The notes beneath the pieces are model-generated. The model searched no databases, was not told where the DNA came from, and worked only from the letters and a program-made list of their open reading frames with translations. Positions 24,091 to 36,405 of a DNA stretch of 64,000 bases are shown here, one piece after another. This DNA comes from Emergomyces orientalis (Eukaryota > Ascomycota > Eurotiomycetes > Onygenales > Ajellomycetaceae): NCBI GenBank assembly GCA_002110485.1, contig MOWL01000088.1, positions 806,001 through 870,000 on the forward strand, read 5' to 3'. The position numbers and the translations under genes were made by a program. Every line of letters begins with the position of its first letter. Position 1 is the first letter of the stretch.

Positions 24091-27000
24091 TCGACGATTA
24101 GACAGCGACAGCGGCCAGGGTCTAGGTCGCCGCTCTCGAAATGTGTCGGTTGTTCGAAAGAGACCTGTCAGCTTCAACGATGCGTACATATATGCCCTTC
24201 GAGCTGCGTATCTTGCCTACCTTCTCCAACCAAGAGCCCGTCGGACCCAGACCATACCAGCTCCCCGCCAACGAGCTCACAAATCGTCAGCTTCCATAAT
24301 AAGCGATCTAAGCTTGATTAAAGATCACAAGAGCACGAGACTTCCGCATGGGTTTGTGGGTCGGCTTGAAAATCGGTTGACTGGGGTATTTAAAGGGATC
24401 GAAAAAGAAAAAGCGTACCAGGATGAGGCTGTGAGGAGAACATTTGCGGCATTTTTAAATGAGTTGAGGGAGCCAGGGTTTAACAAGCGTATGAGAGAGG
24501 AAAGACGGGCAGAACCGCTGGTTTTAATATTCTTTTCCAATGCTACAAAAGAACTCTCGAAAGGTCAAGCCCCGGATGATACCAGCTGGAAGCTCATGGT
24601 TGATAGACATGTCGCTCTATTTGTGAGAATTATCAGTCTGATTCTCAAAGACCAAGGCTGGGACAAGGATAGACCTGAACTGGCTAGCCAACTTTCCACC
24701 TTGGAAACCAAACTGCTTGCTCATGATCAGAACCTTGCGCAGGCATCCCCAAAGGATGGAGGAAACGTAATTACCGAACTCGTGCCTCTGACTTATAAAG
24801 TCGAAGATATGCCATTAGTCCAAGTTGTGGCGAGAGTTTTTGGTCTTAAAAATGCGCACGTCCAGTCAGATATAAACAAGTATAAAGATGTATGGACGGC
24901 GAAAGCGGCCCTGCAAGACCTTAAAACATACCAGGTGCAGCTCAACCTGAATACCAGGAAGACACTTTCCAATGATGATTTCGACTCAACCGAGGCTTTT
25001 GAAGCGTGGAAGAAAGCTGAAGCTGGCGAACTCTCCCAGATGATGTTCTCTATAATACAGTCGAACCCCGACACCAAAAAGAGTATGCCAGGTGGCACAT
25101 TTCTTCATCTCAATACCAGATCTAGCGACCCCAACGCAATAGATCTTGGTTATTCCGACCCATCAGATATGTCTTCCATGGATTCTGCTTCTTTGTCACT
25201 GCCTGAAGCATTTCATAATTACTCTGATGACCCTAATATTTACACCTTCATTCCCTCGGATCCCAGATCGGTTTACCGTTTCGTACTCTTCCAAGTCGTT
25301 AGCCACGAGCTTCAAGAAAGACAGGCCAACGCATCAGACACGACATCCGACTCACCCCCTACGAGGCTTCTTTCAAAACAGTCTACGGATCTACTGAACG
25401 AAATAAGCCTTCGCTGGCGAATACCAACGTCTACTCGGGCTGTCTTGTTCCTTGATGTTTTCCGAGAGAAATACGTGGAGCAGGAAATAGACCTTGACAC
25501 TTTGGATGCTGCATTCACCCTCGTGAACCAACCACCACCGGAGAAATCGAAACGTAGTAGTAGTTTCATTGCCTCTTTGCTTTCAAATAGAGAGAGTTGG
25601 ACACTGGCTGATTTTGGTGTAATGACACACCTCCTTGCTTCCCTCCACGAGGCGCTCCTTCGGCATCTCTATGAGACAATGATGCACTGCTATGACAGCA
25701 AAGTGCCCCCTATAGGTTCAGTGATGTACATCCTAGAAAACTACATCGAAGCTGACCCCAACTTTGTTTCCAAGCCAGACGACAATGAAAACTTTCGTTC
25801 CTATGTCTATAACGGATTGGTGGACAAAGCAAAAGAGGTATATCAAGAACACCTCGACAAGGAAATACCTCCAGAACAGGATGTATGGGAATTTTATCAT
25901 GTAATGCAACTCGGGAAAGGTATTATGAAGCTTGCACAACGAATACAGAAGAGATATAAAAAAAGCCCGGAAATCATGGGGTATGTACACACCTGCAAAT
26001 TCGCATCTCTTGGCCTCAAATTGACTATTCTAGTGTCAATCCTGCAACCATCCTGATAAAGTGCGTTCTTCCTATGTACGCAGAAGACGCACGCGACATC
26101 ATTACTAGGATTATACAACAAGCTCAGGATAAAAACACAGAGATTGGCGTGCAGGATGGTTTTGATCTGTACAAAGAATTGGCTCAAACTCGTCAGTTTT
26201 ATACAGAATCGCTTCCTGGGTAAGAACTAAACCTATACTTCTTCGTTCCTACGTTTCTGGAAAAGCCCTTTAGCTGATGATTACAGCGAACCGTTCCCCA
26301 TCCCGATCGAGGAACTACTATCCAACTTCGTTTGGCGTTGGATACGAGCTACTGATGAGAAGATCGTCGATTGGGTCAATCAAGCTATCAAACAGGATGA
26401 CTTCAGAGTCCGGACCGAATCGCCGACTGATATACCAACGCAAGAGCAACGACACAGTGTGTCGGTCGTCGACGTTTTCCGGTCTTTTAACGAAGCGATT
26501 AATCAAATTGTGCAACTAAATTGGGACGACGACGTGGGATATGCTAAGTTTATGACTGCCATTTCAAAATCGATCGGGGCAGGTATTGCAAGGTATTGCG
26601 AAGTTCTTGAACAACAATTTAGTAGGGAAATGGATCGCCTTACCCCAGAACAAGAAGCATCTTTGTCACAATCACGACAAGACAAATGGATGCAAATGGC
26701 TAAGGAGGCATGGAATAATAAAGAGAAAATTGAACCTTTCCAATTCTTCCCCCAGGTAAGCCTCGTGTAGAAAACCAGCAACTGCTAGTAACGACTAATC
26801 CTTTTCTTTCCAGTCATTTGTAAAACTGAATAATATCGAATACGCCCTCCATCAGCTGGATAAGCTTGAAAAGGATGTAAATGTTGATGCCTGTGCAGAT
26901 GTGCTTGCAAAGAATACGCCTCCTACTTTACAACGGCCAAGGAAAGTCACCAACTACGTTTTCACAGTCAAAATTGTTGAGGCGGAAGACTTGAAAGGGT

Positions 27001-28358
27001 GTGACATGGATGGCCTTAGTGACCCTTACGTTTCCTTGGCCGATGAGTCCCAGCGGATTTTTAAGACCCGCATTATCTATGACAATCTTAATCCCCGCTG
27101 GGACGATACTATAGACATCATTACGAAAGGACCCCAAAACATCATTGCAACAGTCTGGGACTGGGATGCTGTTGGGAGCCACGACTATATGGGACGCACT
27201 TCTCTCAAACTTGATCCCGCTCACTTTTCGGACTTTGTCCCAAGGGAATACTGGCTAGATTTAGACACCCAAGGCCGAATCTTGCTTCGTGTGAGTATGG
27301 AAGGTGAGCGCGATGATATTCAGTTTTATTTTGGCAAGGCATTTCGTACATTGAAACGTACGGAACGAGAGATGACTCGGAAAACAACGGAAAAGGTATG
27401 TAAGATTTGATGTCAAACTCACATCCCAGGTAGAATATCATTCGTTGACACGTATTTTCAGCTTTCCGCCTATATCAACCACTGTCTTTCTCGGCGAGCT
27501 CTCAAAGCTTTACTGTCAAAAGGCATCACTATCTCGACGGTTTCCAGCTATTTTAATCGGAACAAAGCACCAACCACTTCAGGTCCAACTCAAGCAGAAA
27601 TCGAAGGCGCGTTGGATACATTGTTTACATATTTCGATGACAACTTCTCCATCATGAACCAAACGCTGACACAAGAGGCCATGAGAACGGTCATGACTCG
27701 CTTGTGGAAAGAGGTACTGGTAACCGTGGAAACTCTTTTAGTTCCTCCACTTTCGGACAAACCCTCGAACCAACGGCCGCTCACCCAGCAAGAAGTGGAC
27801 GTCGTATCTCGCTGGCTCCTTTTGCTCCTCAACTTTTTCAACGCCGTCGATGAAGAAACTGGAGAAGCAAACGGCGTACCATTAGATATTCTCAAATCAC
27901 CGAAATATCATGAAATCCAGAGCCTTTTCTTTTTCTACTTTGAACCAACCGATAACTTAATTCGAACATCGGAGCGGATGGCATCTGCGACGGCAGCACG
28001 ACAGCAAACCAACCGAAACCGACTCTCTGCCCCGTCATCGTCGCTAAGCCCATTCTCTGCAATTGGTGGTGCGGCTGGAGTCCCTTCCGCTCGCCGGGGG
28101 AAAAGCATCATGTTATCCCGGAACCTAGGTACAATGAGGAAAGCCAAGGCGGAAAAGTGGCGAGAAGCACAAGCGGAACCAAACGATGATATGATCCTTC
28201 GAATTCTGCGCATGCGACCGGAGGCGTACGCGTATATACGTGATCGCAGCCGGCAGAAGGAGAGGCTAGCCACGGCTGCTGCGGCAGATTTAATCGTTAA
28301 ACAAAGCTTAATGGCTGGTAGTGGGGGTAGAATGGTTGGTACATTGCCGCGAAGGTGA
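24056..28358 (+). CDS. Munc13/UNC-13-like protein with MHD and C2 domains (Ync13 type)
   Basis: Fungal homologue of UNC-13 proteins, which promote SNARE assembly for exocytosis; fission yeast Ync13 coordinates vesicle traffic and wall integrity at the division site. Five exons: 24056-25980, 26034-26219, 26287-26755, 26814-27395, 27462-28358; 1352 residues, all junctions in phase with GT..AG introns of 53-67 bases. Order: a basic N terminus; a long helical MUN-like region with the first Munc13-homology domain (about 500-800); one C2 domain at about 905-1020; a second MHD at about 1100-1220; a disordered basic tail. In the C2 domain the calcium-binding acidic residues look kept: MDGLSDPYVSL in loop 1 and VWDWDAVGSHDYMG in loop 3. 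There is no C1 domain, as in other fungal members. No membrane segment. An overlapping upstream ORF may limit translation. Confidence 0.93.
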
Positions 28359-29405
28359 ACCGTATTTTACAACTATTTATCTCTAGGATACGGGAAATGA
28401 CTTGTCTTTATGAATGAATTCCTTTCTTTGTTTCTAACGGCTGCGCTATTTTAGATGGGATGGATATGGACAGGCCGGGTTACATGTTTAGCGCGTGGAA
28501 AGTTTCAGGTTTGATTGATGCGTGTTTCTTCTCGCTCCTTTTTTCCTGTTGCTTCGTTATAGCATTCTCATTTTATTCCAAGACAGGATGCAAGTTGAGA
28601 AAGAGCCCAAGCCAATTATTATATTGAATTTATATTCCCTTGCATATTTCTAGCGGAATTCATAATCATTCAATTCCCATTTTCGAAAAATCAGATGCCT
28701 CGCATATGACGCCTTCAGTCACCCTTCTCCCCCCCCTCCTACCCTTTATCCCTCTTTGCTATGTTTATGAGTGTTTGAGTTATTTTTCGATTTACCTTTC
28801 CGTGACCAACATGCTCTTTTTCGTCGTTATATTCTCTGTTAGTAATACTGGGCTTCTAATTGTTGTATGCAGATACGAGGTGGTCATAGGGCGTGTGGGG
28901 AGCGGGGAAATTCCGATTTGATTTCTATTACATCTAGTCAAGGTTTGTGTGCACGAAAAGTAAAGCGGAAATCATTCCACTCCTTCCTGGCGTGCTTTAT
29001 CAGTCAATTATCAATTGGATATCGATCTATTTGTAAACAACGGAATTAGCTGCCTTATTTTTTGGGGAACTTAAGTTGTAATAACCGGATTATGGCTGGG
29101 GAATTGAAGTCGCAATTCGTTTCAATGCTTGCTCCTCTTTCAGATTTCTTTTTTCTCAGACTTCTCAATGTATGTCTTTCAATCGTAGTCTAAAAGTCGC
29201 GGAACAATATTGTAGTGAATAAAGAACACACATATATATGTTTTTTCCTCTTTTCACAAGTTTCTTTAATTTTTATTTCATATCTATTATTTTTCATAAT
29301 GAAAGCTATCATGATAGCAAGATAAACAACATGTGCCCGCAACATCACCAGTATAAATAATATGGATAGAGGTATATTATGTGCAGTATACAAAATCCCC
29401 ATCCT
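28359..29405. other. convergent intergenic stretch
   Basis: 3' flanks of the Munc13-like gene (plus) and the RidA gene (minus). T-rich with pyrimidine tracts; short frames only. Confidence 0.55.
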
Positions 29406-30144
29406 TTATTGCAGAGCAATACACTCGATCTCAACTGGGACGCCCTTTGGAAGCTGGTGGACTGCAACGCAGCTGCGGGCAGGCTTATGGGTAAAGAACT
29501 TCTCGTATTCGGCGTTCATTTCGGCAAAGTCTTTCATATCTGTAAGGAAGACCTAGAAGCGCGTTTTCCGAGAAGTTTTTCGGATGCGTATAATTAGTGG
29601 TCATGGAGGATTTGAAACGGGGTATAGTAATTTTTTTTCTTTTTCATATTAACGAGGAGAAAACAGGGACAATCCCTCCGCACTCGTTAAACGGATCATT
29701 CAGAGCTGTTCAGCAGGTGAAGGCTCCTTAGGAACTTACGTTAACCTTTACTACCCGGTTCACGGTCGTTCCGGCCGCTGCCAGCACGGCAGCAATATTT
29801 TTGCAGCAGAGTGCAGTCTTTTTCCCGACAGAACCTTCGATCAGATTCCCCTGCTCATCAGCTGGGATCGCGCCTGAGAGAAACACCTGTCCATTCGCTT
29901 TTATGGCGTGGGACTAGTTTAACATGAAACATCGTGAATTTAGTTCCAATTTTCCGGCTGTAAGCAAATCCAAGGAATCAAAAGGGACATACGTAAGGGC
30001 CCGCAGCTAGGTAAATCAGCAGTTAATTAGCATGTTTTGAGGGGTAATTTGGGAAAGTATTCGGGGGGATAAAAAGGGGAAGTGAATGAAACGGAACTTA
30101 CGAGGGCAAGCATCCTTCGCGAAGACGTGGACGATATCAGACAT
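29406..30144 (-). CDS. RidA / YjgF / UK114 family enamine-imine deaminase
   Basis: Small trimeric enzyme that hydrolyses reactive enamine/imine intermediates released by PLP enzymes such as threonine dehydratase; yeast has a cytosolic (Hmf1) and a mitochondrial (Mmf1) form. Four exons: 30102-30144, 29993-30006, 29740-29913, 29406-29552; 125 residues. The second exon is only 14 bases and restores the invariant APPAGPYSHA-type motif (here PPAGPYSHAIKANGQVFLSG). Other signatures: VFLTDMKDFAEMNAEYEKFF, the catalytic-arginine block KPARSCVAVHQLPKG and the closing VEIECIAL. No presequence is present, so it is likely cytosolic. All phases close. The stop codon TAA lies inside an AATAAA hexamer. Confidence 0.95.
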
Positions 30145-31702
30145 TTTTCTGGAGTGCGTAGTTAAGACGCGCGGGGCAATTGATACCGGAGAAGGGAATT
30201 GGCGATAGAGAAGAGAAGAGCACAAGGGAGCACTGCGGACAATCCTGTTTCTTATATGTCGACTGAACATGACCTCACGTTGCGGAGTTTGTCGTTTGTC
30301 ATCAGCGGAATTCGTTGCGAGGACCCAGAGGGGGTTGATCATGTGATTTCCGGGTATATGTTGTTCGACGTCTGAGTGGTTGTATTGGCAGCTATCTACT
30401 GGGGGCAATATATGCTGTGTGCGGGGCGCTAGTCCGTACTAGGAAGCCCACGGCTCCCACAGTAGCTAGCCTTCCGAATATAGGAGATTCAACCATCCCA
30501 CAGTATATTCGGAAAATCGCACGTGATTTGTGATTATCTGATTGATAAGATCTTGAATTTAAGGTTTGATTTTACCAGGCCGAAGAATTTTGACCTCAAC
30601 CTTCTTTGACCAAACAAATTAACTAGGTGTCTGAATGGCGATATTTACATTCTACACAGGATTACATAGGTAATGTACCGTATATGTCAGTTTTGCCCAG
30701 CCAACAGTCCCCCATTCCTCAGGAGCTCTCATGTGGATGGGCTTTAAGTGCCAGAAAAGAACAATTTGCTCATATTATTCCCAATTGCTGCAGGTTTCCC
30801 AGAGGGCCCCTCGCAAATACGACCGCTTGGAAGCTGTAAGATGCTCCTGCTCCTCACCGACTGGCCAATGGCTAAACAATCTCCAGAGAAATGTGCTCAA
30901 TTGTCCTCATCCATGGCTTGTGCCAAGTCCCACGCGAAGCTTGGCTCAAGCGGCTTGCATGGATCCCACCCTGTGCCCTGGAAATTGGTACCAATGATGG
31001 AACCTGAAATATTGGGGATTAATTTTAGCTTCATAATTTAAGTTTTAATTCTGAATCTTTGTGACCTGAGCAATTGCGAATTTGATGGATTGAAGTTGTT
31101 GAAATGGCTGTGACACGCTTGAGGTGGTTCATACAGAGTTGAACATGATTCCAATTTGGGGCCTATCTTTTTGAAACATGACCAACTGATCTCAACCCCT
31201 CTATAAACCACCCACACTAACTACCTACATTCTCATCGTCTTCAACACTGGGTTAGTGATAGGCTAAGGTTACCTAGGTAGATTAGGAGTAGATACTAGG
31301 TAACAACCTGACAAACTGGAAAACACCATCTCATTAGAAGTGAGTGACACTAGTGCATGTTGTTTTAATGAGATATGATGTTGATTAAAAATTGGAATCA
31401 CACTGAAGAGTATTCCCAGCTGAAATCAGAACTACGTTCAACTTTACTTGAACCATATTCAACTCTTCACCCACAGACTTGCTTCCTTTCTTTTTTCTAA
31501 ACCTTTCCTTTCCGTCTGAGGCAAGGAACAGCTATCTGGCGCAGGGCCGCTACCTTCTTAAAGCCTGGATATCCCAGGTCAGCAGCATGGCTTTCTATTC
31601 TTCTATTCTCCGTCAATTAACATACGTCTATCAATTTTCGAAAAGCAGGAACGAGCAACCACAGACGACGACGGGCGATATTCATTGCCAGATAACCAAA
31701 AT
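30145..31702. other. 1.6-kb intergenic stretch, divergent promoters
   Basis: Contains the promoters of RidA (minus) and of the BIM1-like copper protein gene (plus). No other gene is recognisable. Confidence 0.5.
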
Positions 31703-32558
31703 ATGACTCGTTTAATTTTCAGTCTAGCTCTCTTACTTCAACTCGTCTCAGCTCATTTCTCCGTTAAATACCCCTTCTGGCGTGGTAATTCGTATGCAAC
31801 TCAGTGGACCAGACCATGTGCGTATCTATGCATTTCCCGCGACTGCCATACTCTTTTTGATCCCCTTCCATCTACGAATATCTCACAAGATCACTAATTT
31901 CATGCAGGCGGAGGAGTCAATGTGACCACAAATCGAACTGAATGGCCTGTTGACGGCGGCTCCGTCCTCTTCAGTCCTACCCACAAGTGGGCTATAACCT
32001 ACGTGAATCTCGGCCTGGGTTCTGACGATTCAGTTATCTTCAATATTTCCCTGGTGGAGGGTTTCAATCAAACCGGGAATGGCACATTCTGCTTCCCAAA
32101 AATCAGAATTCCACAAGAATTAGGAGTGACTGCTGGGGCTAATGCGAGTATTCAAGTTGTTCAGTTAACGGAACTAGGGTCTGCGTTGTACAATGTATGT
32201 TTTCTGTTCCTCCTTTCAACATTCGTTTCTTTGATTTCGTATATCTCGACGCTATGCATGCAATCATGCCCCTGTTAATGCCCAAGGCGCAAACAAATGT
32301 TTTGGGGGTGAAACTAATTAAATCGACTCTTTTCAATAGTGTGCCGATATCACCTTTTCGGAAAGCGCCAGCCTTCTCTCTACCGATATGTGCACCAATT
32401 CTTCAGGCATCGGCTGGAAGCCCATTGGTGCAGGAGCAGCTTTAAACACTACTACTCCTGGAACTGGGGCGGGATCTATACTTGCGATCGATCGAACCGT
32501 TATGAACTTGGGCGTTGGTGTGATTATGGCGGTGTTGTTCTGGCATTTGCAATTCTAG
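31703..32558 (+). CDS. BIM1-like (LPMO-like X325) copper-binding GPI-anchored protein
   Basis: Secreted fungal protein of the copper acquisition factor BIM1-like family, related in fold to lytic polysaccharide monooxygenases; a Cryptococcus member helps copper uptake. Three exons: 31703-31817, 31908-32194, 32340-32558; 206 residues. The signal peptide MTRLIFSLALLLQLVSA should be cut before His18, placing a histidine at the mature N terminus, as the copper brace requires. A second histidine is in SPTHKWAITYV (residue 64, mature 47), and Asp137 or Asp150 could be the third ligand. Cysteines: TRPC, GTFCFP, CADITF and TDMC, enough for two disulfides. Several N-glycosylation sequons (NVT, NRT, NQT, NAS). 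The hydrophobic end VMNLGVGVIMAVLFWHLQF after a short spacer fits a GPI-anchor signal. The splice TRPC-GGVNVT agrees with the family. Expected location: plasma membrane or cell wall. Confidence 0.92.
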
Positions 32559-33710
32559 TTCAGCGTCTTGAAGCAGCTTGCAATGCCAAATATTTGAGGC
32601 TGGAATATGTGTATTTCGCAGTTGACGTAACATGCCTACTGAAAACAGGAGCATGCTTGCTATCCTTGATTGGTCTAAAGAGGATTAGTGATTAGCTGCT
32701 CCATCTATTTTCAAGATATCAGATTTGAGAACTGAGTGGAGACAAACTGCAACATCTATTCCAACCCATCCGTAAAAAATTTTTACCATCAAACATTATA
32801 TTCCACGTAATTGCACCTTTGTGTCTTCCAGTCATTGAAGCTTTAGCTGCCATACGGCTTGTGCAATGCCGTATATTTCACCGGTTTATTGATAATAAAT
32901 CATCGTTCGTTCACTGTTACTTAACTGTGTAAAACGATGATACTGCTAACTGCCTCAATCGAAGCTACGCTGTATTTTGCAATATAATTTCTCTCACCTC
33001 ACCCAGATACTCGACACAATTTGAGTGCCTCAACACTTTATTTCCGATTCTCACCTGCCGTCATTCAACATGGAAGTTCGCCCAGATCCAGGGGTGATTA
33101 TACCTAGGAGCTTTGATACCGCAGTGGTGCATTCCGCTGAAGGTGAGGGATGGCAGAGCCACCAGATGATGGGGGCGGGATTTGTTTAGCACGCTGCTAT
33201 AGGGCGTGTTCATATGAAACACTTAATTAGTAGTTTTACTTCAAGTGGTTGCCCTCAGATTTCATGAATACTAGCTTTGGAAAACTTTCGAAATTCCAAT
33301 TTCTGGGAGAACTCACTGAATGTTCTCAATCAATCGTGCCTGATGCTAAATTCCTGGCCATTAGAACATGATCTCAATAAAACCTGAGTTCTCTTTAAGA
33401 AATCGAGAAGAAACACTAGTATGTAGAGGCTGAGGTCTATGAGTGAGTATTGAACGTTTATTAGTTTGCTCTCTCAAGAAATTCCCTAGACTTTCAATCA
33501 CAAAAAAGAGCACATATTTTATTCAAGATATGTATTTTCTTGCTTAGAATATCATAGACATTATTGAAAAACCATTCACAAAATAGTACCTGTGAGAGTG
33601 CTGAAATGTCTCAGTTTGTTGGTCAAGCTCACTAGCCCATATGACTTCTAATCAGCAACTTTTTTTGTAGTAGCAGTTGTAGCTTAATGAGGAATGCTCT
33701 CATAGCAGCT
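32559..33710. other. convergent intergenic stretch
   Basis: Between the 3' ends of the BIM1-like gene (plus) and the secreted Cys/Pro-rich gene (minus). AT-rich in places; nothing recognisable. Confidence 0.5.
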
Positions 33711-34351
33711 TCATGGTGGCATAGTGCAGGTGCAAGTGCATATTGAATGGGTTCCAGTGCTTGGTGGCTGTGGATCTGGAGTTGGATCTTGTGTTGGCAG
33801 TGGGCTTGGCGCTGGCTTTGGGTCTGGCGCTGGCTTTGGGTCTGGGTGTTCTGGGGCTTCTGGGGGGTCGGCTGGGTCCTTTACGTCTGTTAGTCCACAT
33901 TTTCGACAACTGAGTCCCTGGGCTCTGAAGAATTGTCACTTACAACCCAAGTCCAGCAAGAGTGTGGATGAATGAAGTTAACATAGCAGTGGATATTGGA
34001 AGGGTCTCCGCCCTGTTTATAAAATTGTCAGCTCAGAAGCTTTCTCCCCTGCGTGCAGCAATGAAAGTGTACGGGTTATCTCTAGTTCTATACTTACGGC
34101 TGCCTTTTCCAGACAATCATTTTCTCTTCGGCACTCCTCATCATAATCGCACTGATATTTTCTGTTAGTTGCTCATTCGAAGCTAGATAGATGAGAGTAG
34201 AAATGGCACATACCCACAAACTTGAGCACAGGTCCCAAGTAGGTTCTTCTGAGCCGCCAGCACCTGGCGAATGTGGAACCTGGGCGCACCACACCTGAAG
34301 GGAGGTGAACAGCACGGCTGCTGCTAAAGTGGATAAGGGGTGGAATCTCAT
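33711..34351 (-). CDS. predicted small secreted cysteine- and proline-rich protein
   Basis: Not recognised as any family. Four exons by splice motif and phase: 34214-34351, 34098-34151, 33944-34012, 33711-33878; 142 residues. Exon 1 encodes a clear signal peptide (MRFHPLSTLAAAVLFTSLQ, cut near CAQ). Exons 1-3 give a compact cysteine-rich part: DLCSSLWCDYDEECRRENDC, then NIHC and HPHSCW. Exon 4 encodes a proline-rich tail with DPKPAP-type repeats and an end of alternating cysteine and threonine (ICTCTCT). Intron 1 has an AACTAAC branch site and intron 3 an ACTAAC one; all phases close. The antisense Gly/Ser-rich frame is a shadow of the repeats. Alternative acceptors exist for exons 3 and 4, so the middle may differ. 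It could be a wall-associated or effector-like protein; there is no evidence for a specific role. Confidence 0.6.
33773..33856. repeat. short tandem coding repeat (DPKPAP type)
   Basis: Degenerate hexa- and nonameric units encoding D-P-K-P-A-P and similar proline steps in exon 4 of the secreted protein. Such repeats often vary in copy number between strains. Confidence 0.6.
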
Positions 34352-36405
34352 GTTGAAGTATTAATTGTGATGTCCTCAAGAAAGTGAAAGCAGCTATTGT
34401 TTGATGCGCTCTCCGAGGATCTGATGTATGCTGGCTGTTTTCTGTATGCTGATTCAGAAAACGAATGTGGAGGAAAAAGGGGAGAGAGGAGATGCGACTA
34501 CCGCCAAATGTATTGCCTTATATTATTGACTCTTAAATCGCCCCTGCGTACTCGGTAATAAGATTATCAAAGTTATGGTAATTAACTTAGATGTACCCGA
34601 TATCCAAGACCCTATCTCTGTGACATGGGGTGAGGCAGCTTTTAAGACGTTAATATGCTGCCGTCATATTGTCCCCTCCGAGTCAACAAATTACCGTCAA
34701 ACTCTAATTTACGTTTTGTCCCAGCCCTGGTTCTTCTGTTCAGATTTTTTCGGTGAACCGGCGGGGATTCCCACCCGGGCTATGGGGTGCGTTGAATATA
34801 GCGTTACATCTATGTCCTTCTGCCCGGTTGGTTTCCAGCAAAATGAACATGTAGAGAGGCAAAATAAAATAAAAAAGGAACCAAATTAAAGACTGTCATT
34901 GTAATCGTCCGAGTTCCAAGCCAACATCTATGATCAAAAACTTTCTCGTTCAGGATTCAACCACAGGTGAGAAGCGCTGAGTATACTTTTGATCCGTACA
35001 TCTTGTATTCCGAATTAAAATTTCCGCCAATGACCTCCAATGGAAATCGACTTCATTCCAAGGTAGCCAACTAGTGGGTGCCAGGCACCTCTGGCAGCAA
35101 TTCTCTCGGGCATGTAGACGCGGAGAGCAATGTACCGAAACTTGCACCGATTACCGCTAGCCAAAATTCACTTACGAAATTCATATGCAGGATGCCACCA
35201 GAGGGAGACCAGACTTCATGGAGCATTTTTAGTACCTTAACAAGTTGTCCATCGAGCAATTCAGTAATAATATATTCTAAAGCATGCGAAAAGGTGAGTA
35301 GGAGTATTCCGAAGGCCCTAGGGGTTCAGATAGGTCGAACAGAACTTCGGTTCTCAAGCAGAGAATGCTTTGAGGCTTTGGTTGCCATGTTATGCACAGT
35401 GTGCAACAGCTGGGCAAACCCTAAACGCCGGCCAAGATGAACCCAGCACCGCCCCGTGATAACCCCAAGTTAGCCGAATGATATTAGACTAGGTGTCGGA
35501 GGAGGTGAAGGCTTTTTGAGGCAATTTTACGTGCCCAAAGAACTGATATTTGAGCAATACCGTGATCCTACACTCGGACTGATCGAGGGTTAGAGGTAGA
35601 ACAGGAATAGGAAAAAGCGCGCTAAGGCGGCTAATTAACGTTACTAACTAGTAACTAGTAACTACTAGTTATGACGAACTTCGCACGAACTCCAAGCTTG
35701 GAAAATTTTGCCTTATGCCCGCCAACTTCCCCATGACCTTTTGATACTTTTGTGGGGCTTGAAACCTTCTCGCCCTGTGATGATCATGACTACACCACTT
35801 TGGATTTACAGAAAACGAAACAACAAATGAAACGCACTCAAATATGTTCTTGTGGTTACAATGATGACTCCGTGAATTGCAGCTCTTAACAGTGAGCACA
35901 GAGAGAACGGTCTAGAAATTACGGCTGTAAACCCAATGATTCACAAGACTAGCATTAGAAACTGTGTTAAGATTGTTATACGTCAGGCACTAATAGCATG
36001 CACAAATTTTCTGAGACCGCGATCATCGAATAGCCCCCGTGAGCATGAAGACGTGGAGACTGCTGTTAATGTGGCCTTGGGACGTGGCACAGGATTCCAT
36101 GATCGGGTGGCTTACTTCCAGTGTATGATCACGTTTTCGCTTTCATGTTTTTAAACGGTGAGCGAAGGAGTTTTGCTAGCACAATGTCTCCCAATTCCAG
36201 CCCCAGATTCGCTCTGTGTCTTGCGGTATGGGTTGAACGCAATGGATAGTCAGCTCCTGTTTCGTTGTGGCCGACATGACCCATCATTCTGAATCCGCAC
36301 ATAAATAGTCAAAATGGGCCTCGCTTTCTAAAGACGCCATGAACTGTTCTCCCCCGATTTCAATCTAAAAGATTCAGTTTGGCTATTTTTTCGCTTGCCT
36401 TGACA
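34352..36405. other. 2-kb divergent intergenic stretch
   Basis: Between the secreted protein (minus) and the MFS gene (plus). A minus-strand open frame near 35071-35322 contains LVKVLKMLHEVWSPSGGILH and looks protein-like, but I cannot assign it or connect it to further exons. A cluster of ACTAGT-like steps lies at 35645-35670. Confidence 0.45.

Noticed and set aside
33724..33975. Gly/Ser-rich plus-strand ORF
   Set aside because: Shadow of the proline repeats of the minus-strand secreted protein; no start context or signal peptide.
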